Shown piece after piece: positions 1 through 8,605 of a stretch of 64,000 nucleotides of DNA. The stretch is from Pseudomonas fluorescens. GTDB lineage: Bacteria > Pseudomonadota > Gammaproteobacteria > Pseudomonadales > Pseudomonadaceae. The notes under the pieces were generated by a model. The model saw only the letters and a list, made by a program, of their open reading frames with translations, did no database searches and was not told the DNA's origin. How positions within the stretch are numbered: position 1 is the stretch's first letter; each line of letters opens with the position of its first letter. The DNA lies in NCBI RefSeq assembly GCF_902497875.1, contig NZ_CABVHY010000005.1:186001-250000 (forward strand), read 5' to 3'. The position numbers and the translations under genes were made by a program.

Positions 1-2
1 TC

Positions 3-2867
3 TCCGGGGCTATCAGCGGCAGCGGCGCGCTGGCCAAGACAGGCTCCGGCATACTGTCGCTGTCGGGCTTCAACACCTACACCGGGGCCACAACGGTGTC
101 GGCCGGTGGACTGACGCTGCAAGGCGGCAACAGCATCGCCGATACCGGCGCGGTAATGGTCGCCAGCCATGCAACCCTGACCCTGGCTAGCGGAGCCGAA
201 ACCATCGGTTCGCTGGCTGGCGCCGGTAACGTCGTATTGGGCTACAAGCTGACGACAGGCGGCGACAACAGCTCCACCACCTTCTCCGGCGTGATCTCCG
301 GCATCGGCAACGGCCTTACCAAGACCGGCTCCGGGACGCTGACCCTGACCGGGCACAACACCTATACCGGGTCCACTACGGTATCAAACGGCACCCTGGC
401 GCTGACCGACCTCACGTCCATCTCCAATTCCTCAGCCGTTACGGTGTCCACGAACGGTACGCTGATGCTGGGTTCGGACAGTTCCATTGGTTCGCTGGCA
501 GGAGCCGGTTCGGTGACGCTGGGTGCCAACACGCTGAATGTGGGTAACAGCAATGCCACCGACTTTTCTGGTGTTATCAGCGGCACCGGTCACTTGCTTA
601 AACAAGGTAGCGGCACGCTGACACTCTCGGCTACCGACACATACACCGGCGCCACGTTCGTGAATGTTGGCACGCTGCTGGTCAATGGTGCGCTGGCCAA
701 CAGCAGTTCGGTCACCGTGGCCAGCGGCGCCACGCTGGGCGGCAGCGGCAGCATCGGCACGGGCAGCACCAGCGGCGCCGTCACGGTACAGTCGGGCGGC
801 ACGCTGGCTGCGGGTAACGGCGTGGGCACGCTGACCCTGCACAACGGCCTGACGGTGGCCGCAGGCGGTACCATTGCCGCCCAGATCAATGGCAACACCG
901 CTGGCACCGGCTATGACCAGATCAAGGTGTATGGCGCGGTCAACCTCACGGGCGCCAATTTGTCCATCAACCTGAGCAACTTCACGCCCGCTGTGAACGA
1001 CAGCTTTGTTTTGATCAGCAACGATGGTACGGATGCGATCACCGGCACCGTCACGATTGGCAACACCATGCTCATCGAGGGCGGCACCTTCAGCCAGGGT
1101 GGCAAGATTTATCAGGTGAGCTACAAAGGTGGCGACGGCAACGATCTGGTGCTGATGGCTACGATCCCGAACACCGCCCCCACCCTCACCGGCGTTCCCA
1201 ATACCGCGCAAGCCGTGACCGTGGGCGTAGCCGCCGCTTTGGCTGACTTCACCGTGGCCGACACGGAGCAAGGCACCACCAACCTGAGTGTGACCCTGAC
1301 CGCCAGCAACGGCACGATCAACGGCGTGACCGACACGGATAACGTTACTGCCGGCATCCAGCTCAGCGGCACGGCTGCAGCCATCAACACCGCCCTGGCG
1401 GCGGCCACCTTCACCGCCACCGCCGCCGGGGCCGCCAGCATCGGCATCAGCGTCAGCGATGGCGCAGTGAGCACGCCTGCCAACTACAGCCTGAACGCCA
1501 ACGTTGCGCCAGCCCCGACCCCAGTTCTGGACAAAGACGGCGTCCCCGACGCCCAGGAAAATTCGGCCCCCGGCCTTACTCCTGCAAACGGCGGGGCCGC
1601 GGTGGCCGGCGATGGCAACGGCGACGGCATTGCCGACAGCCAGCAAGCCGCGGTCGCCTCGGTGGCCTTCCTGAGCACGCCGACTTCGCAAAGCAACCCC
1701 GCCAGCGCAACACCGGTGTATGTCACACTGGTTGCCGGCGCGGTCGAGGGCAAGGCTGGCGCTAGCAGCGCCACGCTCAACAACGTGCATCAGCTCGACG
1801 CGCCAGCCAACCTGCCTGCCGACCTCAAGCTGCCCATGGGCTTGATCTCCTTCAGTTCGACCGTAGGCGTAAGCAGTGTGGCCGGTGTGGGCGTGACCGA
1901 GACCTTCAGCCTGTACGTCGACCCCAGCGTGGGTGCCAACGCTTACTTTAAACAAAATGCAGCGGGCACCTGGGTCAACCTGGCCAGCAGCGAATACGGC
2001 GGCAAGGTTGTCTCAGAGGGCGGCAAGACCCGGCTGGACTTTTCCATCACCGACGGTGGTCAATTTGATGATGACCACACCATCAATGGCGTCATCACCG
2101 ACCCCGGTGGTGTGGGCTTCAGCGTGGCCGTCACCAAAGACGCCGACCATGACCAGTTTCCAGATGCGCTGGAAGCCGCCAACGGCCTCACGGTGGGCGT
2201 CATGGACAACAACGTCTTCACCAGCAGCAAGCTCTTTGCCATGCAGATGTACCGCGACATCCTGTACCGCGAGGGTGAAGGCGCCGGTGTTCAGTACTGG
2301 CAGGGTCGCCTTGACGCCGGCGTATCACACGCCGAAGTGGCGACCAGTTTCCTTGACTCAACCGAACTTCAAGGCGGCACTGGCGCCATTGCCCGCCTGT
2401 ATTTTGGTTCCCTGAATCGTCTGCCGGATGCGCCGGGCATGAGCTACTGGATGGACAAGCAGCAACTTGGCACCCCCTTAAGCCAGATTGCTGCCGCCTT
2501 TGCCGCCAGTCCTGAATTCACACTCAAGTACGCCGGACTGGACAACCCCGCCTTTATCGAGTCCCAATACCAAAGTGTGCTGGGGCGCAGCGCAACTGTT
2601 CAGGAGCAAACGCAGTGGGCCACCCAGTTGGTCGCTGACGCCAGCAGGGGAGTCGTGCTGCTGGGCCTGACGGAGTCAGCTGAGTACAAGGCGGCCAGTG
2701 AGACCAAGCTGAGCGTGGCGATGAACTACCTGGGCTTGTTGGGCCGCCCGGCCGAGCAGGCGGGCTTTGATTACTGGGTTAACCAGCAAAACACGGGAGT
2801 GTCTGAGATCACGGTGGTGGGTAGCTTTATTGCCAGCCAGGAGTTCCATGACCGCTTTCTGCCATAA
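3..2867 (+). CDS. Large repeat-rich adhesin with DUF4214 repeats (3' part only)
   Basis: The reading frame is open from the left edge, so the N-terminus lies outside the window and about 955 residues are visible. The first ~250 residues hold several autotransporter-associated beta-strand (PATR) repeats, recognisable by the recurring GSGTLTL...NTYTG motif. They are followed by a Gly/Ser-rich beta-helix-like stretch, an Ig/cadherin-like segment beginning near NTAPTLTGVP, and a Ca-binding-looking segment (DGNGDGIAD). A further domain resembles those near choice-of-anchor modules. The last ~200 residues hold at least two DUF4214-like repeats (MYRDILYREGEGAGVQYW; YLGLLGRPAEQAGFDYW). No outer-membrane beta-barrel follows, so this is not a classical type V autotransporter. 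Secretion by a type I or two-partner route is inferred. Role is probably surface adhesion or biofilm. Confidence 0.8.
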   Translation, partial: SGAISGSGALAKTGSGILSLSGFNTYTGATTVSAGGLTLQGGNSIADTGAVMVASHATLTLASGAETIGSLAGAGNVVLGYKLTTGGDNSSTTFSGVISGIGNGLTKTGSGTLTLTGHNTYTGSTTVSNGTLALTDLTSISNSSAVTVSTNGTLMLGSDSSIGSLAGAGSVTLGANTLNVGNSNATDFSGVISGTGHLLKQGSGTLTLSATDTYTGATFVNVGTLLVNGALANSSSVTVASGATLGGSGSIGTGSTSGAVTVQSGGTLAAGNGVGTLTLHNGLTVAAGGTIAAQINGNTAGTGYDQIKVYGAVNLTGANLSINLSNFTPAVNDSFVLISNDGTDAITGTVTIGNTMLIEGGTFSQGGKIYQVSYKGGDGNDLVLMATIPNTAPTLTGVPNTAQAVTVGVAAALADFTVADTEQGTTNLSVTLTASNGTINGVTDTDNVTAGIQLSGTAAAINTALAAATFTATAAGAASIGISVSDGAVSTPANYSLNANVAPAPTPVLDKDGVPDAQENSAPGLTPANGGAAVAGDGNGDGIADSQQAAVASVAFLSTPTSQSNPASATPVYVTLVAGAVEGKAGASSATLNNVHQLDAPANLPADLKLPMGLISFSSTVGVSSVAGVGVTETFSLYVDPSVGANAYFKQNAAGTWVNLASSEYGGKVVSEGGKTRLDFSITDGGQFDDDHTINGVITDPGGVGFSVAVTKDADHDQFPDALEAANGLTVGVMDNNVFTSSKLFAMQMYRDILYREGEGAGVQYWQGRLDAGVSHAEVATSFLDSTELQGGTGAIARLYFGSLNRLPDAPGMSYWMDKQQLGTPLSQIAAAFAASPEFTLKYAGLDNPAFIESQYQSVLGRSATVQEQTQWATQLVADASRGVVLLGLTESAEYKAASETKLSVAMNYLGLLGRPAEQAGFDYWVNQQNTGVSEITVVGSFIASQEFHDRFLP

Positions 2868-3355
2868 GCGGTTTATAGGGCGCTGATGCAGTTTTGCCTT
2901 TGGGTGACCAGCCGTAGCCACCGTTTTGTGGCCATGGCTGGATGCGCGGCATCCAAACCACTGGTGCGACACCGCAATTACGGGTCGTCACGAACAATGT
3001 GCATGAATTCAGCCGCGTTGCAGGAATGTCTTACGACGAGTTGGCTCACCGAGGAAGCTGAAATTATTATGCCTTGACGCACCCAGGCCCAAGTATCGAC
3101 TCTACCCAGCCCATGAAACCATGGGGTAACGACGAGCGCTGTAGCGATCATTGGGCCGACGCCGCGCAGCTGTTGAAGACGGACGGCGGACGGCTCGCTT
3201 GTCGCGATCGCAGTGATCTCGCCGTCGAGTTTGCATATCCGGCAACCCTATACACAAAGCAAGCTGCCAACAGCGACATGCCTCAACCCCGCAAAACCCT
3301 CAAAGCAACCGTTCAATGGCAGAATCTCCTGAACTTGATCGTTTTGGAGACCACC
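2868..3355. other. 488-bp intergenic stretch with no recognised gene
   Basis: An open frame continuous with the downstream ABC exporter begins at a TTG at 3074, but its peptide has no recognisable domain and a much better start lies at 3356. No clear terminator follows the adhesin. The exporter promoter presumably lies in this stretch; I could not place it. Confidence 0.5.
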
Positions 3356-5215
3356 ATGCTTGGCGCATTTGAACGAAGGCTCGACCCCTTTCCGCCTGAC
3401 GAGGTACCACCGCCACCCGAGGGCCTGGCTCGGTTCCTGTGGGCGTGCACACGGGGCGCTCGCGGCTATATTCTTGCGTTTGCGCTGCTGAGTGCCGGTG
3501 TGTCGATCTACGAAGCCTGGCTGTTTTCTTTCCTCGGTCAGGTCGTGGATCTACTCTCGACCTGGAAGGCAGGCGGTGATGCGGCTGCGCAGGAAACTCG
3601 CGTGTTGTGGGGCATGGGCATCGTAATGGCGACCAGTGTCGCACTGGTGGCGTTGCGCACCATGGTGCAGCACCAGATATTGGCGATCAACCTACCGTTG
3701 CGGCTGCGTTGGGACTTCCACCGTTTGATGCTACGGCAAAGCCTTTCGTTTTTTTCCGATGAGTTTTCCGGCAGGGTCACCACCAAGGTGATGCAGACTG
3801 CGCTGGCCGTGCGCGACGTGCTGTTTACCCTTATTGAGATCGCACCCGGAATCGGGGTGTATTTCATCGCGATCATTGCGCTGGCCGGCGGCTTCGCACT
3901 GAAACTGATGCTGCCTTTCATTGCCTGGATCCTGTTGTTCGGGCTAGCCATGCTCTACTTCGTACCCCGCTTGGGGAAAGTGGGGCAGGAACAGGCTAAT
4001 GCACGCTCCTCGATGACCGGACGTATCTCAGACGCCTATACCAACATCACGACAGTGAAGCTGTTCTCCCATTCCAATCGTGAAGCGCACTTCGCGCGTG
4101 CAGCCATGGAGGATTTCAAGCAGACCGGCTTTCGCCAGATGCGCCTCGTAAGCCAGTTCGAGATCGTCAACCAGGCATTGGTGGTGGCCTTGATCATGGC
4201 AGCAGGTGGTTATGCCCTGTGGCTATGGCACCAGGGTGAGGTCGGCGCAGGTGCCGTGGCGGCAATCACCGCCATGGCGTTGCGTATCAATGGCATGTCG
4301 CACTGGATCATGTGGCAAATGACCTCGCTGTTCGAGAGCATCGGCACCGTGCAGGATGGCATGGCAACACTGACCCGCGGCCCCAAGGTGCAGGATGCGC
4401 CGGACGCGGGTGTGCTGGTGACCTCCGGCGGGGCGGTAACATTCGACAATGTCAGCTTCAACTACAACGGCGAACGCCAGGTGCTCGATGGCCTGAGCCT
4501 GAACATTCGCCCGGGCGAAAAAATCGGTCTGGTTGGTCGCTCTGGCGCCGGTAAATCCACGCTGATCAACCTGCTGCTGCGCTTTTACGACGTCGACAAC
4601 GGGGAGATTCGCATTGACGGGCAAGACATCGCGCACGTAACGCAAGACAGCTTGCGCAGCGCCATCGGCATGGTCACCCAGGATACTTCCCTACTGCACC
4701 GTTCCATTCGCGACAATATCGCCTACGGCCGCCCTGATGCGAGCGACGCGCAAATCCGCAGTGCCGCGGCCAGTGCTCAGGCCGATGAGTTCATCAGCCA
4801 ACTGAGTGACCGACAAGGCCACTCCGGCTACGACACCTTGGTAGGCGAGCGCGGCATCAAGCTTTCGGGCGGCCAGCGCCAGCGCGTCGCGATTGCCCGA
4901 GTGATGCTCAAGAACGCCCCGATCCTGCTACTTGACGAGGCTACCAGCGCGCTGGATTCGGAAGTCGAAGTGGCTATTCAGGAAAGCCTCGATGAAATGA
5001 TGCAGGGCAAGACCGTGATCGCTATCGCCCATAGGCTGTCCACGATTGCGGCAATGGATCGACTTATTGTCATGGATGACGGACGCATCATCGAACAGGG
5101 CACCCACACCGAATTGCTCGCAAAGAACGGCATCTATGCGCGGCTGTGGCACCACCAGAGTGGCGGGTTTCTGGGCGAGGATCGGGGGGTGGCCGAGGGT
5201 ATGGATCAGGTATGA
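3356..5215 (+). CDS. ABC exporter, fused membrane and ATPase domains (MsbA/multidrug type)
   Basis: This is a half-transporter of about 619 residues that should act as a homodimer in the inner membrane. The N-terminal ~330 residues hold about six hydrophobic segments of a type-1 exporter fold. The ATPase domain shows Walker A (GRSGAGKST), a Q-loop (VTQDTSLLHRS), the signature LSGGQRQR, Walker B (ILLLDEATSALD) and the H-loop (IAHRLST). I chose the ATG at 3356 because GGAGA sits just upstream and the resulting length fits the family. The frame is open to a TTG at 3074, which would add 94 residues of no known domain. It has no C39 peptidase domain and no HlyD/TolC partners nearby, so it is unlikely to be the type I exporter of the preceding adhesin. 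Substrate unknown (lipid or drug). Confidence 0.88.
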   Translation: MLGAFERRLDPFPPDEVPPPPEGLARFLWACTRGARGYILAFALLSAGVSIYEAWLFSFLGQVVDLLSTWKAGGDAAAQETRVLWGMGIVMATSVALVALRTMVQHQILAINLPLRLRWDFHRLMLRQSLSFFSDEFSGRVTTKVMQTALAVRDVLFTLIEIAPGIGVYFIAIIALAGGFALKLMLPFIAWILLFGLAMLYFVPRLGKVGQEQANARSSMTGRISDAYTNITTVKLFSHSNREAHFARAAMEDFKQTGFRQMRLVSQFEIVNQALVVALIMAAGGYALWLWHQGEVGAGAVAAITAMALRINGMSHWIMWQMTSLFESIGTVQDGMATLTRGPKVQDAPDAGVLVTSGGAVTFDNVSFNYNGERQVLDGLSLNIRPGEKIGLVGRSGAGKSTLINLLLRFYDVDNGEIRIDGQDIAHVTQDSLRSAIGMVTQDTSLLHRSIRDNIAYGRPDASDAQIRSAAASAQADEFISQLSDRQGHSGYDTLVGERGIKLSGGQRQRVAIARVMLKNAPILLLDEATSALDSEVEVAIQESLDEMMQGKTVIAIAHRLSTIAAMDRLIVMDDGRIIEQGTHTELLAKNGIYARLWHHQSGGFLGEDRGVAEGMDQV

Positions 5216-5296
5216 GCGTGAACGGCCCCCGGGGGCTGCGAGCGGCTGCTTTGGGTCGGACAGCGACGGTCTAGCATCGACCGTCGCAGTGGGTGG

Positions 5297-5385
5297 TCAG
5301 ACTTCCGTCTGTTCCGCCATTTCCAGGGCGTCATCGGAAACAAGAAGTCCTCACTGCGGAGGTGGGCCTGATGCATCCAAGCCCC
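5297..5385 (-). pseudogene. Scrap of a tyrosine-recombinase (phage-type integrase) gene
   Basis: On the minus strand two short pieces in different frames resemble the C-terminal part of site-specific integrases common in Pseudomonas. A segment reading GAWMHQAHLRSEDFLFP is followed at once, in another frame, by DDALEMAEQTEV and a TGA stop at 5297-5299. In intact relatives, as I recall them, these motifs are separated by about 60-70 residues carrying the catalytic His/Arg/Tyr. The locus therefore looks like an internally deleted remnant. It cannot encode a functional recombinase. Identification rests on motif memory only. Confidence 0.5.
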
Positions 5386-5578
5386 GGGAAAACAGTGTGA
5401 GGGCCCGCGAGATCCATGAGGGCTCCATGAGGGCAATGGTCATTACCCTCTGCGCTCCTTAAACAAACTGGCTGCCACCGCTAACGCTTTTGGGGTACTG
5501 AATGCAGGTTATCGCTAAGTGCCCATCAGGTTTCTACACTTCGAGCACCTTGATTGATCGAATGTGGAGAATGGAACA

Positions 5579-6685
5579 ATGCGTTTACGTGACCTAGGCA
5601 TCACTATTGGTTTGGGCAACCCGGGCATTCACAACGCCATCACCGATGTGCCAGGTGTGCGGGTCGGTCATCACACGCTCAATGTCGAGTCGGGCGAAAC
5701 CTCCATCCATACCGGCGTTACCGTTATCGAGCCGCGAGCGGTCGCGGCGCATCTGGAACCCTGCTTTGCCGGGATCCATGTGTTGAACGGCAATGGCGAT
5801 GCCACGGGCCTGGAGTGGATTCGCGAAGCGGGCTTGCTGACCACGCCAATCGCTTACACCAACACCCATAGCGTCGGTGTGGTGCGGGACGCGCTGGTGG
5901 CTGCCGAACGGGAGATGGCAAAGCTCCACACCTATTGGTGCATGCCGGTGGTCCTGGAAACCTACGACGGCGTATTGAGTGACATTTGGGGTCAACATGT
6001 CACCGCCGAGCATGTCCAGGCGGCTTTGGCCGCTGCGCGTTCCGGACCGGTGCAAGAGGGCTGTGTCGGCGGTGGCACGGGTATGATCTGCCACGAATTC
6101 AAGGGGGGCATCGGTACGTCCTCGCGAGTGCTGAGTGCCGAGCAGGGTGGCTGGACCGTGGGCGCTTTGGTGCAAGCCAACTATGGCGTGCGCGGTGCGC
6201 TGCGTGTGGCGGGTTATCCGGTAGGCGGGGTTCTGGATGACGTGCCATCACCATTTGAAGGTGCCGCGAACGTCGGTGAGCCGGGTATGGGGTCGATCGT
6301 GATTACCATTGCCACCGATGCTCCCTTGCTGCCGCATCAGTGCACACGCCTGGCGCAGCGCGCAAGCGTTGGCCTGGCACGGGTCGGCGGTGGCACGGAA
6401 GACTCCAGCGGCGATATCTTCATCGCGTTTTCGGTAGGCAATCGCGGTTTGCCGATAGCCAATCATGGCTGTCCGGGCGAGCCGACGACCGCCTTGCAGA
6501 TGGTCAACAACGACTATATTTCGGCGCTGTTCGTGGCGGCCGCCGACGCGGTCGAGGAGGCGATCCTCAATGCAATGCTTGGCGCCAGCGACCTTGAAGG
6601 GTGTGGCAATCGAGCATTGGCGCTCAAACCCGAGCAACTCTTGTCGGCCATGCGCAAAGTCGGCTGGCAGCCCCGGATGAGTTGA
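5579..6685 (+). CDS. dmpA: DmpA-type aminopeptidase (P1/S58 family, self-processing)
   Basis: The 368-residue product matches the L-aminopeptidase D-Ala-esterase/amidase family (N-terminal nucleophile fold), which releases N-terminal residues from small peptides, amides or beta-peptides. Family features visible are the opening LGITIG....NAITDVPGVRVGHHT, the GGGTGMICHEFKGG loop and the autocleavage site Gly238-Ser239 inside GMGSIVITIATDAPL. Ser239 would become the catalytic N-terminal nucleophile of the beta chain. ATG 5579 is preferred over GTG 5564 because GGAG lies about 9 bases upstream of it. It sits convergent to a LuxR regulator and shares a terminator with it. A nitrilase-family amidase and a polyamine-type binding protein lie beyond, so a role in catabolism of small amides or peptides is inferred. 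No signal peptide is seen, so it is probably cytoplasmic. Confidence 0.88.
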   Translation: MRLRDLGITIGLGNPGIHNAITDVPGVRVGHHTLNVESGETSIHTGVTVIEPRAVAAHLEPCFAGIHVLNGNGDATGLEWIREAGLLTTPIAYTNTHSVGVVRDALVAAEREMAKLHTYWCMPVVLETYDGVLSDIWGQHVTAEHVQAALAAARSGPVQEGCVGGGTGMICHEFKGGIGTSSRVLSAEQGGWTVGALVQANYGVRGALRVAGYPVGGVLDDVPSPFEGAANVGEPGMGSIVITIATDAPLLPHQCTRLAQRASVGLARVGGGTEDSSGDIFIAFSVGNRGLPIANHGCPGEPTTALQMVNNDYISALFVAAADAVEEAILNAMLGASDLEGCGNRALALKPEQLLSAMRKVGWQPRMS

Positions 6686-6715
6686 TCCGCTCCCGGATCC
6701 CGCCAAGGCGGGTGG

Positions 6716-6748
6716 CGCCCGGCACTCATTGCGAGTGTCGGGCGTTTT
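6716..6748. terminator. Bidirectional terminator between dmpA-like and luxR-like genes
   Basis: A GC-rich hairpin (CGCCCGGCACTC / GAGTGTCGGGCG, loop ATTGC) is followed by GTTTTT. It lies between convergent genes whose stop codons are about 60 bases apart, so it could serve both. Confidence 0.75.
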
Positions 6749-7543
6749 TCATTCCTGCGCCTGCAGAAACAGCGAGAACAGTTCGGACTGGGACTTGATC
6801 CCGAGCTTGCTGTACATGTGCTTGCGGTGGACCTTCACGGTCTCCGCGGAAATCGTCAGTTTGCGGGCGATTTCCTTGTTCGAACAACCGCTGAGCATCA
6901 GCCGGCCGACCTCCATCTCACGCGCGGACAGAGGCGAACTCAGCTGCCGGGTGGCCGACTCCAGGCGGCTTTGCCAGCTGGGTGGCAGCTCCGGGGTTTC
7001 TTTCACCTCCCGCTCGAACACCAGGCGTTGCCGCATCAGGGCGCCGACCCAGGGTTGGATCAGGCCGAGCAAGGCAATGTGCTCCAGGCTGAAGCGGCAC
7101 TGGCTGCCCAGAGACAAGCTGAGAGTCCGCTCAGTATCGAGCTGGACGTTGATGTGTACCTCGTCGGTGACGATGTTGAGGCGGAAATAACGCTGATAAT
7201 AGTCGGTCTGCTCAAAGCACTCGGGTGCGACATCGTCCAGGCGGAAAAGGCCGCTCTGCGGTGCCTCGCGGTTGGCGAGATAGAAGGGGTCGAGCAGGTA
7301 CAGACCCTTGAGATAGTCCTGAAACAGCGAATCCATCCCACCGTCCTCGCCGGGAGATTCCGCCAGTACCTGCGGCCTTCCCGAACTGAAGATCAGCACC
7401 ACCCAGTTGTCCACGGGCACGTAACGACCGAGCAAACGCACCAGCGCCGTCCAGAAATTGGGTCGGTCCAGCGTTTCGATCAACCGGCCAACCGCGTCAT
7501 GCCAAGCCACGTCCTGCAACGTCAGATTCATGTTGCTACCCAT
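6749..7543 (-). CDS. LuxR-family transcriptional regulator
   Basis: A 264-residue protein with a C-terminal LuxR/NarL helix-turn-helix (LSAREMEVGRLMLSGCSNKEIARKLTIS...TVKVHRKHMYSKLGIKS). The ~190-residue N-terminal region has no receiver or PAS signature that I recognise, so the signal is unknown. Possible starts lie at 7531, 7543, 7558 and 7567. I chose 7543 because GGGG lies about 9 bases upstream, but this is uncertain. It is transcribed divergently from the nitrilase-family gene at 7661 and converges on dmpA, so it most likely controls this local cluster. The 117-bp gap to 7661 would hold the operator; a perfect palindrome GGGGTACCCC sits at the start of the gene. Confidence 0.85.
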   Translation of the reverse strand: MGSNMNLTLQDVAWHDAVGRLIETLDRPNFWTALVRLLGRYVPVDNWVVLIFSSGRPQVLAESPGEDGGMDSLFQDYLKGLYLLDPFYLANREAPQSGLFRLDDVAPECFEQTDYYQRYFRLNIVTDEVHINVQLDTERTLSLSLGSQCRFSLEHIALLGLIQPWVGALMRQRLVFEREVKETPELPPSWQSRLESATRQLSSPLSAREMEVGRLMLSGCSNKEIARKLTISAETVKVHRKHMYSKLGIKSQSELFSLFLQAQE

Positions 7544-7660
7544 TGAGGGGTACCCCATCGATGTCATTTCTTGCCGCTGCGCGGCGCCCCATACTCTGCC
7601 CAGCCCTGGCGGGTGCTGTTGGCAGATTGGGACCTTGATTAACCTGTGCAAGGAACAAAG

Positions 7661-8476
7661 ATGAAGATTGAATTGGTGCAGCTGGCTGGCCGTGACGGCG
7701 ATACAGTTTATAACCTGGGACGTACCTTGAAGGCCATCGCTTCCTGCGCGGCTGATACGGATCTGTTGGTCTTCCCGGAAACCCACCTGACGGGATTCGT
7801 CGATAGCGAGCAATTGCCGAGCGTTGCCGAACCCCTGGACGGCCCGACCTTGCACGCCATCGAGCAGGTGGTGCGCGAGCGTAATGTCTCGGTGGTAGTC
7901 GGCATCGCCGAGAATGATGATGGCATCTTTTACAATACCTCCGTGCTGGTGACGCCCGAAGGTATCGCCTTGCGCTACCGCAAGACCCACCTGTGGCCCT
8001 CGGAGCGCGGGGTGTTTTGCCCGGGAGACCGCTATGTCACGGCGCTGTGGAAGGGCGTGCGAGTCGGCATCCTGATCTGCTATGACATCGAGCTGCCGGA
8101 AAGCAGCCGTGCCCTGGCCCAGTTGGGCGCCGAACTGATCATCGTCACCAACGGCAACATGGACCCTTACGGCCCGGTCCATCGCACCGCAATCATGGCT
8201 CGCGCTCAGGAGAACCAGGCGTTTGCCGTCATGGTGAATCGAGTGGGGGAAGGCGATGACGGCCTGGTGTTCGCCGGCGGCAGTGCGGCGATCGACCCGT
8301 TTGGTCGGGTGTTGTTTGAAGCCGGGCGCGAAGAGTGTCGGCAGGTGGTCCATCTGGATCTCGACCAGCTCAAGACCGCCCGCCGCGATTACGACTACCT
8401 CGGCGACCGCCGTTTGTTCCTGGCTGGCGAACAGGTCGAACACCCGGACGGTCGCCGTGAACTGCTGATTCCCTGA
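7661..8476 (+). CDS. Carbon-nitrogen hydrolase (nitrilase superfamily amidase)
   Basis: The 271-residue protein carries the complete Glu-Lys-Cys triad of the nitrilase superfamily: Glu40 in FPETHLTG, Lys108 in RYRKTHLW and Cys140 in LICYDIELPE. Such enzymes hydrolyse amides or carbamoyl groups, releasing ammonia. Length and motifs fit the aliphatic amidase/N-carbamoyl branch better than true nitrilases, but the substrate cannot be read from sequence. ATG 7661 follows AAGGAAC. The gene is divergent from the LuxR regulator and is followed 129 bp later, on the same strand, by a PotF-like binding protein. This suggests uptake and breakdown of an amine or amide compound. Confidence 0.88.
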   Translation: MKIELVQLAGRDGDTVYNLGRTLKAIASCAADTDLLVFPETHLTGFVDSEQLPSVAEPLDGPTLHAIEQVVRERNVSVVVGIAENDDGIFYNTSVLVTPEGIALRYRKTHLWPSERGVFCPGDRYVTALWKGVRVGILICYDIELPESSRALAQLGAELIIVTNGNMDPYGPVHRTAIMARAQENQAFAVMVNRVGEGDDGLVFAGGSAAIDPFGRVLFEAGREECRQVVHLDLDQLKTARRDYDYLGDRRLFLAGEQVEHPDGRRELLIP

Positions 8477-8605
8477 TCCGCGCCAGTCGTTTCAGACAAC
8501 GACAGGTCTTCGATCGTGTCGATGCCGGTCCTGCCATAACAATCCATAAAATAGCAGGCGCAGCGCTTATCCACGGACATGCCGCTACCGCCCTGGAGTA
8601 TCCAG

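Noticed and set aside
432..1955. 507-residue minus-strand ORF within the adhesin
   Set aside because: Low-complexity mirror of the repeat-rich coding strand.
3074..3355. 94-residue N-terminal extension of the ABC exporter
   Set aside because: TTG start, no RBS, no similarity to the family, and ATG 3356 has a good RBS and gives standard length.
6749..8443. 564-residue minus ORF joining the LuxR gene to antisense of the amidase
   Set aside because: Only the first 795 bp (6749-7543) are a real gene; the rest mirrors the nitrilase-family gene.
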